The notes: generated from the letters alone by a model not told the origin. Shown: positions 19,108 to 28,096, counted from the first letter of the stretch. The stretch: DNA of 64,000 nt from DATAZK01 sp965199805 (GCA_965199805.1 CBDATO010000001.1:496001-560000); one strand, 5' to 3'. Numbers and translations: made by a program.

Positions 19108-19179
19108 GGCGCGCGCGACTGCGCGCCTGAAGCGCCGCGCCCAGATACCCCCGAACGGCCGTATCCGTTAGGCCGTTCG
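19108..19179. repeat. Two further consecutive inverted repeats downstream of the S53 protease
   Basis: GGCGCGC (19108-19114) pairs with GCGCGCC (19121-19127) across 6 nt. CGAACGGCC (19152-19160) pairs with GGCCGTTCG (19171-19179) across 10 nt. Together with the hairpin at 19056-19094 they fill most of the 196-bp gap between the protease stop and the dapA start. The last lies 32 bp after the protease stop. They may act as a compound terminator or an mRNA 3'-end stabiliser. Confidence 0.5.
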
Positions 19180-19210
19180 CCGCAGACGCGCAGCGGGGGG
19201 GTCGGAGGAG

Positions 19211-21211
19211 TCAGTTGCCGGTGGCGCTGTAGTACGCCGCCGCCGGGCTGCCGACGCCGGTGACCGGGTCCCAACCCTTGCGTGTGCTGAGCGAGGAGTC
19301 GTCGTCGAAGGTGCGCAGCGAGGTCAGCACCCCGTAGCGGCTGCTCTCGCCGTCCGCGTAGTCGACCCGCACGTTGGCGATGAAGTCGTTGGACCCGTCG
19401 ATGTCGTGGAAGACCGCCGGCTTCGTACGCGCGAGCTTGTAGATGCGCGGGTTGGCGAAGCCGAGCCGCCGGCCGCCCTGCGCCTCGCTGGCCAGGGCCT
19501 GGACCCCGGCGAAGAGCGGCGCGGCCAGGCTGGTGCCGCCGACGCGGTACTCGTCGTACTTCACGCCGTTCGAGAACTGCTGGGTGACGCCGATCAGCAT
19601 CCCGGTGTTGGGGTCGGCGAGCATCCCGACGTCGGGCACCCCGCGGGCGTTGCCGCCGACGAAGCCGCTCTGGTAGCCGGGCTTGCTGAAGAGCTGGCTG
19701 ACCCCGCCGCCGGCACCGCCGTAGAAGACCGGCGAGAGCCACGACTTCTTGTTGGCCGACAGGTCGCGCTTCAGGGTTCCCCAGCCGGTCTCGAACCAGT
19801 AGCCGCTGCTCGGGCCGAGGCCGAGCGACGTGCCGCCGACCGCCGTCGCGTAGGGGTTGGAGCCGGAGGTGTCGACCTGCTTGAGGCCGGTGTTGTCGAC
19901 CTCGTCGCCGTTGTCGCCGGAGGCGATGTAGAAGCCGATGCCCTGCAGCGCGCCCTGCTTGAAGATCTGGGTCTCGAGCGCCGCCTCGCCGGTGGTCATG
20001 GTGGCCTCGGTGCCGCCGTAGGAGATGGAGACGATCGACGCGAGGTTGGCGTCGACGGTCACCGCCTCCGCGTAGCCGAGGTCGAGCGAGGAGCAGCTGG
20101 AGCCGGCGACGTAGACGAACTTGGCGTCGGGGGCCATGCCGTGCAGCGCCTCGACGTCGAGGGTCTGCTCGCCCGACCAGCCCGGCGCGTCGCAGGCGTC
20201 CCGGTCGGTGTAGCCGGCGGCGGGCACGATCGCGCGGAACTGCCCGGCCTTGAACGGCGCGACGCCGTGGGCCTTCGAGTAGCGGTTCACGTCGGCCAGC
20301 AGGGTCGGCGACAGGTACGGGTCGATGACGGCGACGGTGACGCCCTTGCCGGTCAGGCCCTTGGGCACCTGGTAGGCGGTCCGCAGCTGGTTGGGCGTGT
20401 AGCCGCAGACCACGTACGGCTTGACCGCGTCCTGGTACTTGGGCAGCGTCGTCGCGCGCTTCTCGCCGAAGTAGCTCGAGCAGGGGCCGGCGTTACGGAA
20501 GCCGTACGGGTAGATCTGCACGGGCGCCTTCGCCTTGGCGAGGGCCTGCGGAGCCTGCGGGTTCTCGCGCGGCTCGGCGAGCGTCGCGCCCGTCGTCGTC
20601 TTCGGCGTCACGCGGGCGGGAGACTCGTCGAGCCCGGTCACCGAGAGCACGTCGGCCGCGAGCGCCCGCGGCACCGACACCGACGTGGCCGGCGCCTGGA
20701 ACGTGCCGGCCGTGCCCTTGCGGTAGTACGCGAAGCCGGTGCCGAACGCCTTCTGCGCGGCGCCGACCGTGCCGTTGACCTCGACGTAGCGGTTGTTGAG
20801 CTTCGGGCTGGACACCGACAGGCCGGCGTCACGCAGCCACGAGGTGACGCGGCCGATCATGGCCGGGGTGGGGCCGTACGCCGCCCGGAACTGCTCAGGG
20901 GAGAGGTACTTGCCGTAGTTCGGGCTGCCGGGCGTGCTCACCGCCAGCACCGCCTTGTCCAGCCCCGCCTGGTCGCGGGAGCCGAGGTAAACCCGGGCCC
21001 GCACGTTCTTCGACGCCGGCACCTTCGCCACCTGGGTGCTCGACGTCGCCCACGACGGGTGCGTGTCGGCGACACCGACCCGCGGTGACAGCGAGGACGA
21101 GGGCGTCGGTGCGGCAGCCGCCGCCGAGGCCAGGGCAGGCATGGCGGCAACGGCAACGACCGCGCAACCGGCGGTCATGGCGAGCAGCCTGCGGCGACGC
21201 TGGTGCGGCAT
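19211..21211 (-). CDS. Secreted S53 family (sedolisin/kumamolisin-type) serine-carboxyl protease
   Basis: The 666-residue product starts MPHQRRRRLLAMTAGCAVVA, an export signal with a basic n-region and Ala-rich cleavage zone near residue 32. A pro-kumamolisin activation domain follows at about residues 60-200. The catalytic domain shows the Glu/Asp pair in GEQTLDVEAL, the oxyanion Asp in ASGDNGDE, and the nucleophile Ser in GTSLAAP. Such enzymes are usually active at acidic pH and self-process. The ATG at 21209-21211 was chosen because it begins the signal peptide; the 38 codons upstream are unlike one. The gene interrupts the usual dapA-thyX neighbourhood. The 211 bp before it hold no recognised element. 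Confidence 0.91.
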   Translation of the reverse strand: MPHQRRRRLLAMTAGCAVVAVAAMPALASAAAAAPTPSSSLSPRVGVADTHPSWATSSTQVAKVPASKNVRARVYLGSRDQAGLDKAVLAVSTPGSPNYGKYLSPEQFRAAYGPTPAMIGRVTSWLRDAGLSVSSPKLNNRYVEVNGTVGAAQKAFGTGFAYYRKGTAGTFQAPATSVSVPRALAADVLSVTGLDESPARVTPKTTTGATLAEPRENPQAPQALAKAKAPVQIYPYGFRNAGPCSSYFGEKRATTLPKYQDAVKPYVVCGYTPNQLRTAYQVPKGLTGKGVTVAVIDPYLSPTLLADVNRYSKAHGVAPFKAGQFRAIVPAAGYTDRDACDAPGWSGEQTLDVEALHGMAPDAKFVYVAGSSCSSLDLGYAEAVTVDANLASIVSISYGGTEATMTTGEAALETQIFKQGALQGIGFYIASGDNGDEVDNTGLKQVDTSGSNPYATAVGGTSLGLGPSSGYWFETGWGTLKRDLSANKKSWLSPVFYGGAGGGVSQLFSKPGYQSGFVGGNARGVPDVGMLADPNTGMLIGVTQQFSNGVKYDEYRVGGTSLAAPLFAGVQALASEAQGGRRLGFANPRIYKLARTKPAVFHDIDGSNDFIANVRVDYADGESSRYGVLTSLRTFDDDSSLSTRKGWDPVTGVGSPAAAYYSATGN

Positions 21212-21422
21212 CGACTCTTCTTTCGGATCACGCTTCCCCGTGGCGCGCTCCGGACGGCCCCGCCGGGGAAGTCGGCTGGCGGGTTTCGCAACAGTAGGCC
21301 ACACATCTTCGCCATCTGCGGTCATTCGGTCGCGCTGCGCGATCTCTCACCCGTTAGTGGCGGTGCGGCTCGGGTGGGTGTCGCCGGACGGGTCGGGTCG
21401 GCGGCGCCCGTACTGTGACCGG

Positions 21423-22220
21423 GTGCGCGAGACGACGCCGCAAGTCTTCCTGATCTCCCGGCCGACCCTCGACTGGGACGGCGTACGCGCCTACCTCGAA
21501 GCCGTCGGTGGGACAGGATGGCTGGAGCGGTCCGAGGCCGAGTCCGAGCAGGGGCGGGCCGACGGTGAGCGGCTCGTCGAATTCATGGGCCGGCTCTGCT
21601 ACCGGTCGTGGGACGTGGGCCTCAACCCCAACGTCACCCGCATCCGGGCCGACACCGACGTCTACCTGCAGAACATCCTGCGCAGCGGGCACGGCTCGGT
21701 CGTCGAGCACGCCAACTACTCGTTCGTCCTCCTGAACGTGTCGCGCGTCGCCACCCACGAGCTGGTACGCCATCGCGCGGGCAGCGCCTTCTCCCAGGAG
21801 TCGCTGCGCTTCGTCCGCCTGACCGACCTGCCGTTCGAGCACCCGCAGGAGATCCGCGAGGATCCCGAGCTGCTCGCCGAGGCCGACGACCTGCTCGCCC
21901 GGATGGAGCGCTTCCAGCTGCTGGCCGCCGACAAGCTCGAGCTCGACGCCGAGGGGGTGCCGTTCCACCGCAAGAAGGAGGTCACCTCCGGGCTGCGCCG
22001 TTACGCGCCCGACGGCGTCGCCACCTCGATCGGGTGGACGGTCAACGTGCGGGCGCTGCGCCACGTGATCGCCGCCCGCACCGACCCGGGCGCCGAGAAC
22101 GAGATCCGGCGCATCTTCGACCAGGTCGCCGCGATCATGACCAAGGAGCTGCCGAGCCTGCTCGGCGACTTCGTCCGCGACGAGGACGGCACCTGGCGTC
22201 CCGAGTTCCCCAAGGTCTGA
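21423..22220 (+). CDS. thyX: Flavin-dependent thymidylate synthase ThyX
   Basis: ThyX makes dTMP from dUMP using methylene-tetrahydrofolate and reduced FAD. The 265-residue product, starting with GTG at 21423, carries the signature RHRAGSAFSQES at residues 116-127 within ATHELVRHRAGS. The spacing is RHR-X8-S and the motif ends SLRF, whereas the textbook form is RHR-X7-S followed by QRY. The upstream open frame has no family similarity. The GNAT gene starts one base after the ThyX stop, so they probably share a transcript. Confidence 0.92.
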   Translation: MRETTPQVFLISRPTLDWDGVRAYLEAVGGTGWLERSEAESEQGRADGERLVEFMGRLCYRSWDVGLNPNVTRIRADTDVYLQNILRSGHGSVVEHANYSFVLLNVSRVATHELVRHRAGSAFSQESLRFVRLTDLPFEHPQEIREDPELLAEADDLLARMERFQLLAADKLELDAEGVPFHRKKEVTSGLRRYAPDGVATSIGWTVNVRALRHVIAARTDPGAENEIRRIFDQVAAIMTKELPSLLGDFVRDEDGTWRPEFPKV

Positions 22221-22221
22221 C

Positions 22222-22752
22222 GTGACCACCGCAGACGTCAGCGTCCGACCGGCGCGCGCCGCTGACGCCGCTGCCGTGGCCGAGGTGCAGGTCGACGCGT
22301 GGCGCACCTGCTACGCGCCCCGGCTGCCCGAGGGGGCGCTCGACGCGCTGGACGTGACGGTCGTCGAGGCCACCTGGCGCGCCGCCGTCACCGCTCCCCC
22401 GTCACCGCGCCACCAGCTGCTCGTCGCGATCTCCGCCGGACGGCTCGTCGGTTACGCCGCCCTCGGGCCGGCGGACGACCCGGATGCGGCGGAGTCCGAC
22501 GGCGAGCTCTTCGCGTTCACGATCGAGCCGGCCGAGCAGCGCATGGGCCACGGCAGCCGGCTGCTCGCCGCGGCCATGGACATCGCCCGCGAGCTGCACT
22601 TCTCGTACGTACGCCAGTGGACCTTCGACGGCGACGCCGCGCTGCACGCGTTTCTCGCCGGGTCGGGCTGGGCCGCCGACGGCGCCGCCCGCACGTTGGA
22701 GATGGGCGGCGAAGGGGTCGGTCAGCAGCGCTGGCACACGGCGCTGGACTGA
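22222..22752 (+). CDS. GNAT family N-acetyltransferase
   Basis: The 176-residue protein begins SVRPARAADAAAVAEVQVDAW, typical of a GNAT N-terminus. The acetyl-CoA-binding segment is FTIEPAEQRMGHGSRLLAAAMDIA near residues 98-120 (compare Q/RxxGxG/A), followed by a C-terminal strand and helix. The substrate cannot be told. It starts with GTG one base after the thyX stop, implying co-transcription. It ends 7 bp from the convergent hemQ stop, so no terminator fits between them. Confidence 0.85.
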   Translation: MTTADVSVRPARAADAAAVAEVQVDAWRTCYAPRLPEGALDALDVTVVEATWRAAVTAPPSPRHQLLVAISAGRLVGYAALGPADDPDAAESDGELFAFTIEPAEQRMGHGSRLLAAAMDIARELHFSYVRQWTFDGDAALHAFLAGSGWAADGAARTLEMGGEGVGQQRWHTALD

Positions 22753-22759
22753 CCAGCTC

Positions 22760-23455
22760 TCAGGCCAGGGCAGCGACGATCTCGCTGAGCGGCTTGCGTA
22801 CACCCGTGTAGAACGGGATCTCGAGCTTCGTGTACAGCCGGGCGCGGCTGGTGCGCAGGTGGCGGATGCAGTCGACGATGCGGTGCAGCTCGTCGGCCTC
22901 GAAGGCCAGCAGCCACTCGTAGTCGCCGAGGCCGAAGGCGGAGATCGTGTTGGCCCGCACGTCCTCGAACTCGCGGCCCATGATCCCGTGCTCGGCGAGC
23001 ATGCCGCGGCGCTCGTAGTCGGGCAGCAGGTACCACTCCAGCGACCGGACGAACGGGTAGACGCAGACGTACTTGCGCGGGTCCTCGCGGCGCACGTAGG
23101 CCGGGATGTGGTTGCGGTTGAACTCCGCCGGGCGGTGCAGGCCGACCGACGACCAGACCGGCTCGAGCTGGCGGCCGAGGGCGGTGCCACGGAAGCGCTG
23201 GTAGGTCTCCTGCAGACCGTCGGGGTCGGGGCAGGTCCACCAGAAGAGCAGGTCGGCGTCGGCACGGTAGCCGCTGATCTCGTACGAGCCGCGGGTGTAG
23301 ACGTCCTTTGCCAGAGCCTGCTCGAGCAGCTCGTCGACCTCCGCCGTCAGCGCGCCGCGGTCGTCCGGCAGCGGCTTCAGGGCACGGAAGACGGCGTAGC
23401 TGCAGTAGAGCATCTCGTCGTTCAGCTCACGGGCGGACTTCTCGCTCTCGGCCAT
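22760..23455 (-). CDS. hemQ: Coproheme decarboxylase HemQ (chlorite dismutase family)
   Basis: HemQ oxidatively decarboxylates coproheme to haem b, the last step of the coproporphyrin-dependent pathway of Gram-positive bacteria. The 231-residue product begins MAESEKSARELNDEMLYCSY and contains the family core HIPAYVRREDPRKYVCVYPF followed by RSLEWYLL, with the reactive Tyr in the YPF segment and the conserved WLLAFEADEL near the C-terminus. The ATG at 23453-23455 is the family start. It is 20 bp downstream of the HemY/CgoX gene and closes a hemE-hemY-hemQ operon. Confidence 0.92.
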   Translation of the reverse strand: MAESEKSARELNDEMLYCSYAVFRALKPLPDDRGALTAEVDELLEQALAKDVYTRGSYEISGYRADADLLFWWTCPDPDGLQETYQRFRGTALGRQLEPVWSSVGLHRPAEFNRNHIPAYVRREDPRKYVCVYPFVRSLEWYLLPDYERRGMLAEHGIMGREFEDVRANTISAFGLGDYEWLLAFEADELHRIVDCIRHLRTSRARLYTKLEIPFYTGVRKPLSEIVAALA

Positions 23456-23475
23456 GCCCCCAGTGTGCCGTGTCG

Positions 23476-24780
23476 TCAGCGCTCGAGCGATGCGGCCACC
23501 GCCAGCCCGGCGGCGGTGCCCGAGCGCAGGCAGGCCGGGATGCCGACGCCGTCCCACGCCGCACCTGCGAGCGCGAGCCCCGGGGGCAGTGCCGCGCGGA
23601 CGGCGGCGACGCGCTCGAGGTGGCCGGGGGCGTACTGCGGCAGCGCCCCGCCCCAGCGCACGACGGAGGTCTCGAGCGGCCGGCGCCGGATGCCGGTGGC
23701 CTGCCCGAGCTCGGCGGCCAGCACGCCGGCGAGCTCGATGTCGGAGCGGGCCAGCTCGCTCTCCCCGCCGGCCCGGCCCGCGCTGCAGCGCACGATCACG
23801 CCGTGCTCGCGTCCCACGTGCGCCCACTTCTGCGACAGGAAGGTCGCCGCCTTCATCAGCCGCTTCTCGGTGGCCGGTACGAGCAGTCCACTGCCGGGTG
23901 GGAGCTCGGTGTCGGCCGGGAAGCGGAAGGTGACCAGGGCGACGCTCGCATACGCCAGCGGCGGGGCGTCGACGCCGAGCGGGCCGAGCAGGCGGCGGGC
24001 GGGAGCGCTCGGCACGGCCAGCACGACCGCGTCGTAGGACTCGCCGTCGACGAGCCAGCCGGCGCCGTCGCGGACCAGCTCACGGACGGGCGCGCCCACG
24101 ACGACCTCGGCCCCGCCGGCGGCGGCGAGCCGCTCGGGCAGCCGGCCCATCCCGGCGACGGGCGCGGCGAACACCGGCGGGCCCCCGGGCACGGGCTTGG
24201 GCGCGAGCCGTCGGGTGGCGGCGAGCAGCGACCGTTCGGCGAGCGCCGGGATCAGCTGCGGGGTGGTGACGCGCAGCGAGAGCTCGTCGGCATGGCCGGC
24301 GTAGACCCCTCCGAGCAGCGGGTCGACCAGCCGGTCGACGACCCGGCCACCGAGCCGGGCGCGGACGTAGCGGCCGACCGCGGGGTCGTCGGCGACCTGG
24401 GTACGCGGCAGCACCCGGTCTTCGGCCGCCCGCAGCGTCCCGGCGACTCCCAGGACGGGCGCGGCGGCCCGCAGGTCGCCGGGCACGCCGAGCAACGTGC
24501 CGGTGGGCAGCGCCCGCAGTCGCCCGCCGAGCCACAGCTGGGCGCGGGTGGTGGCCGGGTTGGCGACCTCCAGGCCCGCCTCGGCCGCGGCGGCGAGCCC
24601 CTCCGGCACCCGGGCCAGGAACGCCTCGGCGCCCTCGTCGACCCCGAGCGGGCCGATGCGCAGCTTGCCGCCGAGCTGCTCGGTGGCCTCCCGGACGGTC
24701 ACGTCGGCGACCCCGCGCAGCGCGGCGGCTGCGGCCAGCCCGGCCACTCCCCCGCCGATGACGAGGACCCGGGCACTCAC
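23476..24780 (-). CDS. hemY: Coproporphyrinogen III oxidase (HemY/CgoX type, FAD-dependent)
   Basis: It oxidises coproporphyrinogen III to coproporphyrin III in the Gram-positive haem route; the family was formerly called protoporphyrinogen oxidase HemG/HemY. The 434-residue product has the FAD dinucleotide fold VLVIGGGVAGLAAAAAL at the N-terminus, EQLGGKLR, and the C-terminal FAD-contact segment LALAGAAWDGVGIPACLRSG. The GTG start overlaps the hemE stop as GTGA. Neighbouring HemQ supports the coproporphyrin rather than protoporphyrin assignment. Confidence 0.92.
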   Translation of the reverse strand: MSARVLVIGGGVAGLAAAAALRGVADVTVREATEQLGGKLRIGPLGVDEGAEAFLARVPEGLAAAAEAGLEVANPATTRAQLWLGGRLRALPTGTLLGVPGDLRAAAPVLGVAGTLRAAEDRVLPRTQVADDPAVGRYVRARLGGRVVDRLVDPLLGGVYAGHADELSLRVTTPQLIPALAERSLLAATRRLAPKPVPGGPPVFAAPVAGMGRLPERLAAAGGAEVVVGAPVRELVRDGAGWLVDGESYDAVVLAVPSAPARRLLGPLGVDAPPLAYASVALVTFRFPADTELPPGSGLLVPATEKRLMKAATFLSQKWAHVGREHGVIVRCSAGRAGGESELARSDIELAGVLAAELGQATGIRRRPLETSVVRWGGALPQYAPGHLERVAAVRAALPPGLALAGAAWDGVGIPACLRSGTAAGLAVAASLER

Positions 24781-25808
24781 CCGAGCGCGTGCACGGCCTC
24801 GACGACCCGGGTGAGGACGTCGGGGTCGGTCTCCGGCAGCACCCCGTGGCCCAGGTTGAAGACGTGCCCGGGGGTACGCCGGCCCGCCGCGTGGATCTCA
24901 CGGATGCGGCGCTCGACGACCGGCCAGGGGGCGAAGAGCGTCGTCGGGTCGAGGTTGCCCTGCACCGCGTGCTCCGGCCCGATGCGCTGCGACGCCACGT
25001 CGAGCGGCACCCGCCAGTCGACGCCGACCACGTCGGCGCCCGCCTCGCCCATGGCCTTGAGCAGCTCGCCGCTGCCCACGCCGAAGTGGATCTTCGGGAC
25101 GTCGGGCACCCCGGCCAGCACCGCGGTGCTGTGCGGCAGCACGTACTCGCGGTAGTCGGCCTCCGAGAGCGCGCCGGCCCAGCTGTCGAACAGCTGCACG
25201 GCACTGGCCCCGGCGTCGACCTGCACCCGCAGGTAGCCGAGCGCGATCTGGGCGAGCCGCGCGGCGAGCTCGTGCCAGAGGTCCGGCTCGCCGTACATCA
25301 TCGCCTTGGTGCGCGCGTAATTACGGCTCGGGCCGCCCTCGATCAGGTAGCTGGCCAGCGTGAACGGTGCCCCCGCGAACCCGATGAGCGGGGTGGCGCC
25401 GAGCTCCTCGACCAGGCGGCCCACCGACTCGGTGGTGTACGTGACGTCACCCGGCTCGAGCGGGCGGATGCTCCGGACGGCTGCCGCGTCACGCACCGGC
25501 TCCGCGATCACCGGGCCGACTCCGCCCACGATGTCGAGGTCGATGCCCGTCGCCGCGAGTGGCACGACGATGTCGCTGAAGAAGATCGCCGCGTCGACCC
25601 CGAAGCGGCGCACCGGCTGCAAGGTGATCTCGACGGTCAGGTCGGGATCGCGGCAGGAGTCGAGCATCCCGACGCCCTCGCGCAGCTTGCGGTACTCGGG
25701 CAGGGCGCGACCCGCCTGGCGCATGAACCACACCGGCGTCGGGCGCCCGGCGAGCGGCTCCCGCCTGCATGCGGCGAGGAAGGGCGAGCCGGCCACACGC
25801 GTGTTCAC
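24777..25808 (-). CDS. hemE: Uroporphyrinogen III decarboxylase
   Basis: HemE decarboxylates the four acetate side chains of uroporphyrinogen III. The 343-residue product has the N-terminal signature PVWFMRQAGRALPEYR, the Asp motif FFSDIVVPL, and the YLIEGGPSRNY region, all intact. GTG at 25806-25808 is chosen because it lies just before the family start and follows GGAAGG. A longer frame exists upstream but is not family-like. It is the first gene of the leftward haem operon. The gap to 25958 contains its promoter region but no clear hexamers. Confidence 0.95.
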   Translation of the reverse strand: MNTRVAGSPFLAACRREPLAGRPTPVWFMRQAGRALPEYRKLREGVGMLDSCRDPDLTVEITLQPVRRFGVDAAIFFSDIVVPLAATGIDLDIVGGVGPVIAEPVRDAAAVRSIRPLEPGDVTYTTESVGRLVEELGATPLIGFAGAPFTLASYLIEGGPSRNYARTKAMMYGEPDLWHELAARLAQIALGYLRVQVDAGASAVQLFDSWAGALSEADYREYVLPHSTAVLAGVPDVPKIHFGVGSGELLKAMGEAGADVVGVDWRVPLDVASQRIGPEHAVQGNLDPTTLFAPWPVVERRIREIHAAGRRTPGHVFNLGHGVLPETDPDVLTRVVEAVHALG

Positions 25809-25958
25809 CCGGCGATCCTTCCAGACGGATCCGTGCGGACGCTCAACACACCTGTGGACATCCGCGGATCCGCTCCCCCGGCATGCGACCGTTTCCTGGT
25901 TGGGACAACGGTCGGGATGACGGTGGGACCGACTCCGGAGCCAGGAGGGAGCACAGCC

Positions 25959-26165
25959 ATGTGGACGTTCTGTCCCGAGTGCGAGGACGTCAGCGTCTTC
26001 GAGCAGCCTCCCTGCGGTGACGGCCACGGCGGCGACTGCCCCGAGTGGTTCTGCGTGACCTGCGGCTGCGCGGTCATCGAGGGTGAGGTGCAGGTGATCG
26101 CCATGATCGAGCGCGAGGTGCGCCCGTCCGCCCGCGACACCGGACGCTCCGCCCGGTCCGCATGA
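25959..26165 (+). CDS. Small cysteine-rich (zinc-ribbon-like) protein
   Basis: A 68-residue protein starting MWTFCPECEDVSVFEQPPCG with cysteine pairs CPEC and CVTCGC plus CGDGHGGDC, suggesting one or two bound zinc ions. Function is unknown. The start is firm: AGGAGGGA lies 9 bp before the ATG. The stop overlaps the next start as ATGA, so it is probably translated together with the DUF3000 gene. It diverges from hemE. Confidence 0.7.
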   Translation: MWTFCPECEDVSVFEQPPCGDGHGGDCPEWFCVTCGCAVIEGEVQVIAMIEREVRPSARDTGRSARSA

Positions 26166-26944
26166 CCGCGCCCGGCCCGTCGCGGCGCCGTGGCACGACC
26201 GCCGGTCTGCTGTCGCTCGCCGGGCCGGCTCCCCAGGCGCTGCCGGTGCAGCCCGCGGCGACCGGCGTGGCCGATACCGCGGCGACGGCCCCAGCGGCCT
26301 ACCGTGGCCGGATGCGTTCCGCGGGTACGGAATCCTCTGCCGGGGTCGAGCCGACCCCGGCGGACCCGGCCGACCCGGAGACCCCCCGGGAGTTCACGGC
26401 CGTCGTCGAGAGCCTGCTGGCCGACGCCGAGACACGTACCGACGTCCACATCCGCGAGGTCGGCCGTCCGACCCGGCTCGCCCCCCACGGCATCGCGCTG
26501 GCCGCCACCCTCGAGGAGGGTGACGACGAGCTCGCCGCCGGCCGGCTCGTCGTGCTGCACGACCCGGAGGGTCAGCCGGCGTGGAACGGCACCTTCCGCA
26601 TCGCCTGTTACGCGCGCGCCCCGCTCGACGCCGAGATGAGCTCCGACCCGATGCTGCCGACCGTCACCTGGTCGTGGCTGGAGGACGCGCTCGCCGAGCG
26701 CGGGGCCGAGGTCGCCAACCTGGCCGGCACGGTCACCACCACGTCGTCCGCCCGCTTCGGCCAGATCGCCGACGAGGCCGGCACGTCCGAGGTGGAGCTG
26801 CGCTGCTCCTGGTCGCCGCTGTGGGACCCGGAGGACGCCGCCGACGTCCGCGCCCACCTCGACGCCATGTGCGACCTGCTCGCGATGATGGCCGGACTGC
26901 CGCCGTCGACCGGTGTGGTCGCGCTCAGCAGCCGCGTTCGTTAG
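26162..26944 (+). CDS. DUF3000 family protein
   Basis: The conserved part begins near residue 75 (REFTAVVESLLADAETRTDV) and includes TWSWLEDALAERGAEVANLAGTVTTTSS and CSWSPLWDPEDAADVRAHLDAMCDL. The family is actinobacterial, of unknown function, and habitually lies between hemE and the RNase D gene, as here. The ATG at 26162 gives 260 residues and overlaps the preceding stop as ATGA. An alternative ATG at 26312 would give about 210 residues, closer to family length, but lacks a ribosome site. The first 50 residues look low-complexity. Confidence 0.8.
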   Translation: MTAPGPSRRRGTTAGLLSLAGPAPQALPVQPAATGVADTAATAPAAYRGRMRSAGTESSAGVEPTPADPADPETPREFTAVVESLLADAETRTDVHIREVGRPTRLAPHGIALAATLEEGDDELAAGRLVVLHDPEGQPAWNGTFRIACYARAPLDAEMSSDPMLPTVTWSWLEDALAERGAEVANLAGTVTTTSSARFGQIADEAGTSEVELRCSWSPLWDPEDAADVRAHLDAMCDLLAMMAGLPPSTGVVALSSRVR

Positions 26945-26974
26945 CCGGCGCCCGGTCGGTCAGCGCTCGGTCGG

Positions 26975-28096
26975 TCAGTGCAGGGCCGCGATCATGGCGG
27001 GCGTCTCGGGTGCCGCGACTTCCGGTGCCGAGGCGTCCGGCCGGGGCAGCCGCAGGCTCAGCATGGTGCCGGCGCCGGGCGCACTCATCACGTCGACCGA
27101 GCCCCCCGCGAGCCGGGCACGCTCGCGCAGCAGGCCGAGGCCGACGTGCCGGCCCCCCGCACCCGCGACCGGCTGGCGGGCCATGTCGAAGCCGGGACCG
27201 TTGTCGCGTACGACGGCCGTCACGTAGCGCCCGTCGATGGTGAGCGACGCGACCGCCTCGTCGACGTCGGCGTGCTTCACCACGTTGATCAGGGCTTCCT
27301 GGAAGAAGCGGTAGATGGTGACGGCGGTGGCGAGCGGCAGCGGATACGCGGCCACCGGCCATTCCAGCGTCACCCGCAGGCCGTAGCGCAGCTCGAGGTC
27401 GTCCCGGAAGCGGCTGACCGCGACCGCGAGGTCACCGTCGCGCAGGGCCGGCGGACGGGCCCGGGTCATCGTGGCCCGCAGGGCGTCCTCGGCCTCCTCC
27501 ACCAGCGGCGTGACGGCGTGCAGGGCCCGCGGCGAGGGGTCGTCGGCGAGCAGCCGGCGCGCGGTGGCGAGCGACTGGGCGACGGTGTCGTGCAGCTCCG
27601 CCGCGAGCTGACCGCGGGTGCCTTCCTCGGCCGCCACCAGGCCCGACAGCAGCTCGAACATCCCGGTGCCCGCACTCTGGGCGGCCCGGCGGTGCCGCTC
27701 GGCGAGCTCGTCGGCGACCTGGATGCGCAGCCGCAGCGCCGTGAGCGCCGCGTCGAGGCTGTGCAGCTCGGTGACGCCGTGGAAGATCGGGCTGACCTCG
27801 AACGACTCACCGGCCCCGGCGGCCCGGATGCCACGCGCGAAGTACTGCAGCTCCCGTCCCCACTGGTGCCCGATGACGGCGGACAGCACCACCATGAACG
27901 CGAGGACGCCGCCGCCGACCACCACGCCCGCGTACGCGGTCACGGCCACTACGGGCAGCCCGAAGACGACCATGGCGAGCGCTGCCCACAGCCCCACCGG
28001 GAGCACCGGCTGCCAGCGCCGGGCGCGCGCCGAGCGCAGCGGGAGCCACGAGCGCCGGGAGCGGGCCTCCTCCGCGGCAGTTCCACGCCGGCTCAC
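26975..28096 (-). CDS. NarL-type sensor histidine kinase (HisKA_3/HATPase_c)
   Basis: The 373-residue protein has a basic N-terminus, two membrane helices at about residues 33-75, and a signalling helix. The HisKA_3 dimerisation box has phospho-accepting His169 in AAELHDTVAQSLATARRLL. The ATPase domain has the N box FFQEALINVVKHADV and G boxes DNGPGFDM and VGLGLLRERARLAGG. It has no obvious extracellular sensor domain, so input may come from the membrane GAF-like protein whose stop overlaps its GTG start as GTGA. The likely partner is the response regulator divergently encoded at 29947. Confidence 0.87.
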   Translation of the reverse strand: MSRRGTAAEEARSRRSWLPLRSARARRWQPVLPVGLWAALAMVVFGLPVVAVTAYAGVVVGGGVLAFMVVLSAVIGHQWGRELQYFARGIRAAGAGESFEVSPIFHGVTELHSLDAALTALRLRIQVADELAERHRRAAQSAGTGMFELLSGLVAAEEGTRGQLAAELHDTVAQSLATARRLLADDPSPRALHAVTPLVEEAEDALRATMTRARPPALRDGDLAVAVSRFRDDLELRYGLRVTLEWPVAAYPLPLATAVTIYRFFQEALINVVKHADVDEAVASLTIDGRYVTAVVRDNGPGFDMARQPVAGAGGRHVGLGLLRERARLAGGSVDVMSAPGAGTMLSLRLPRPDASAPEVAAPETPAMIAALH

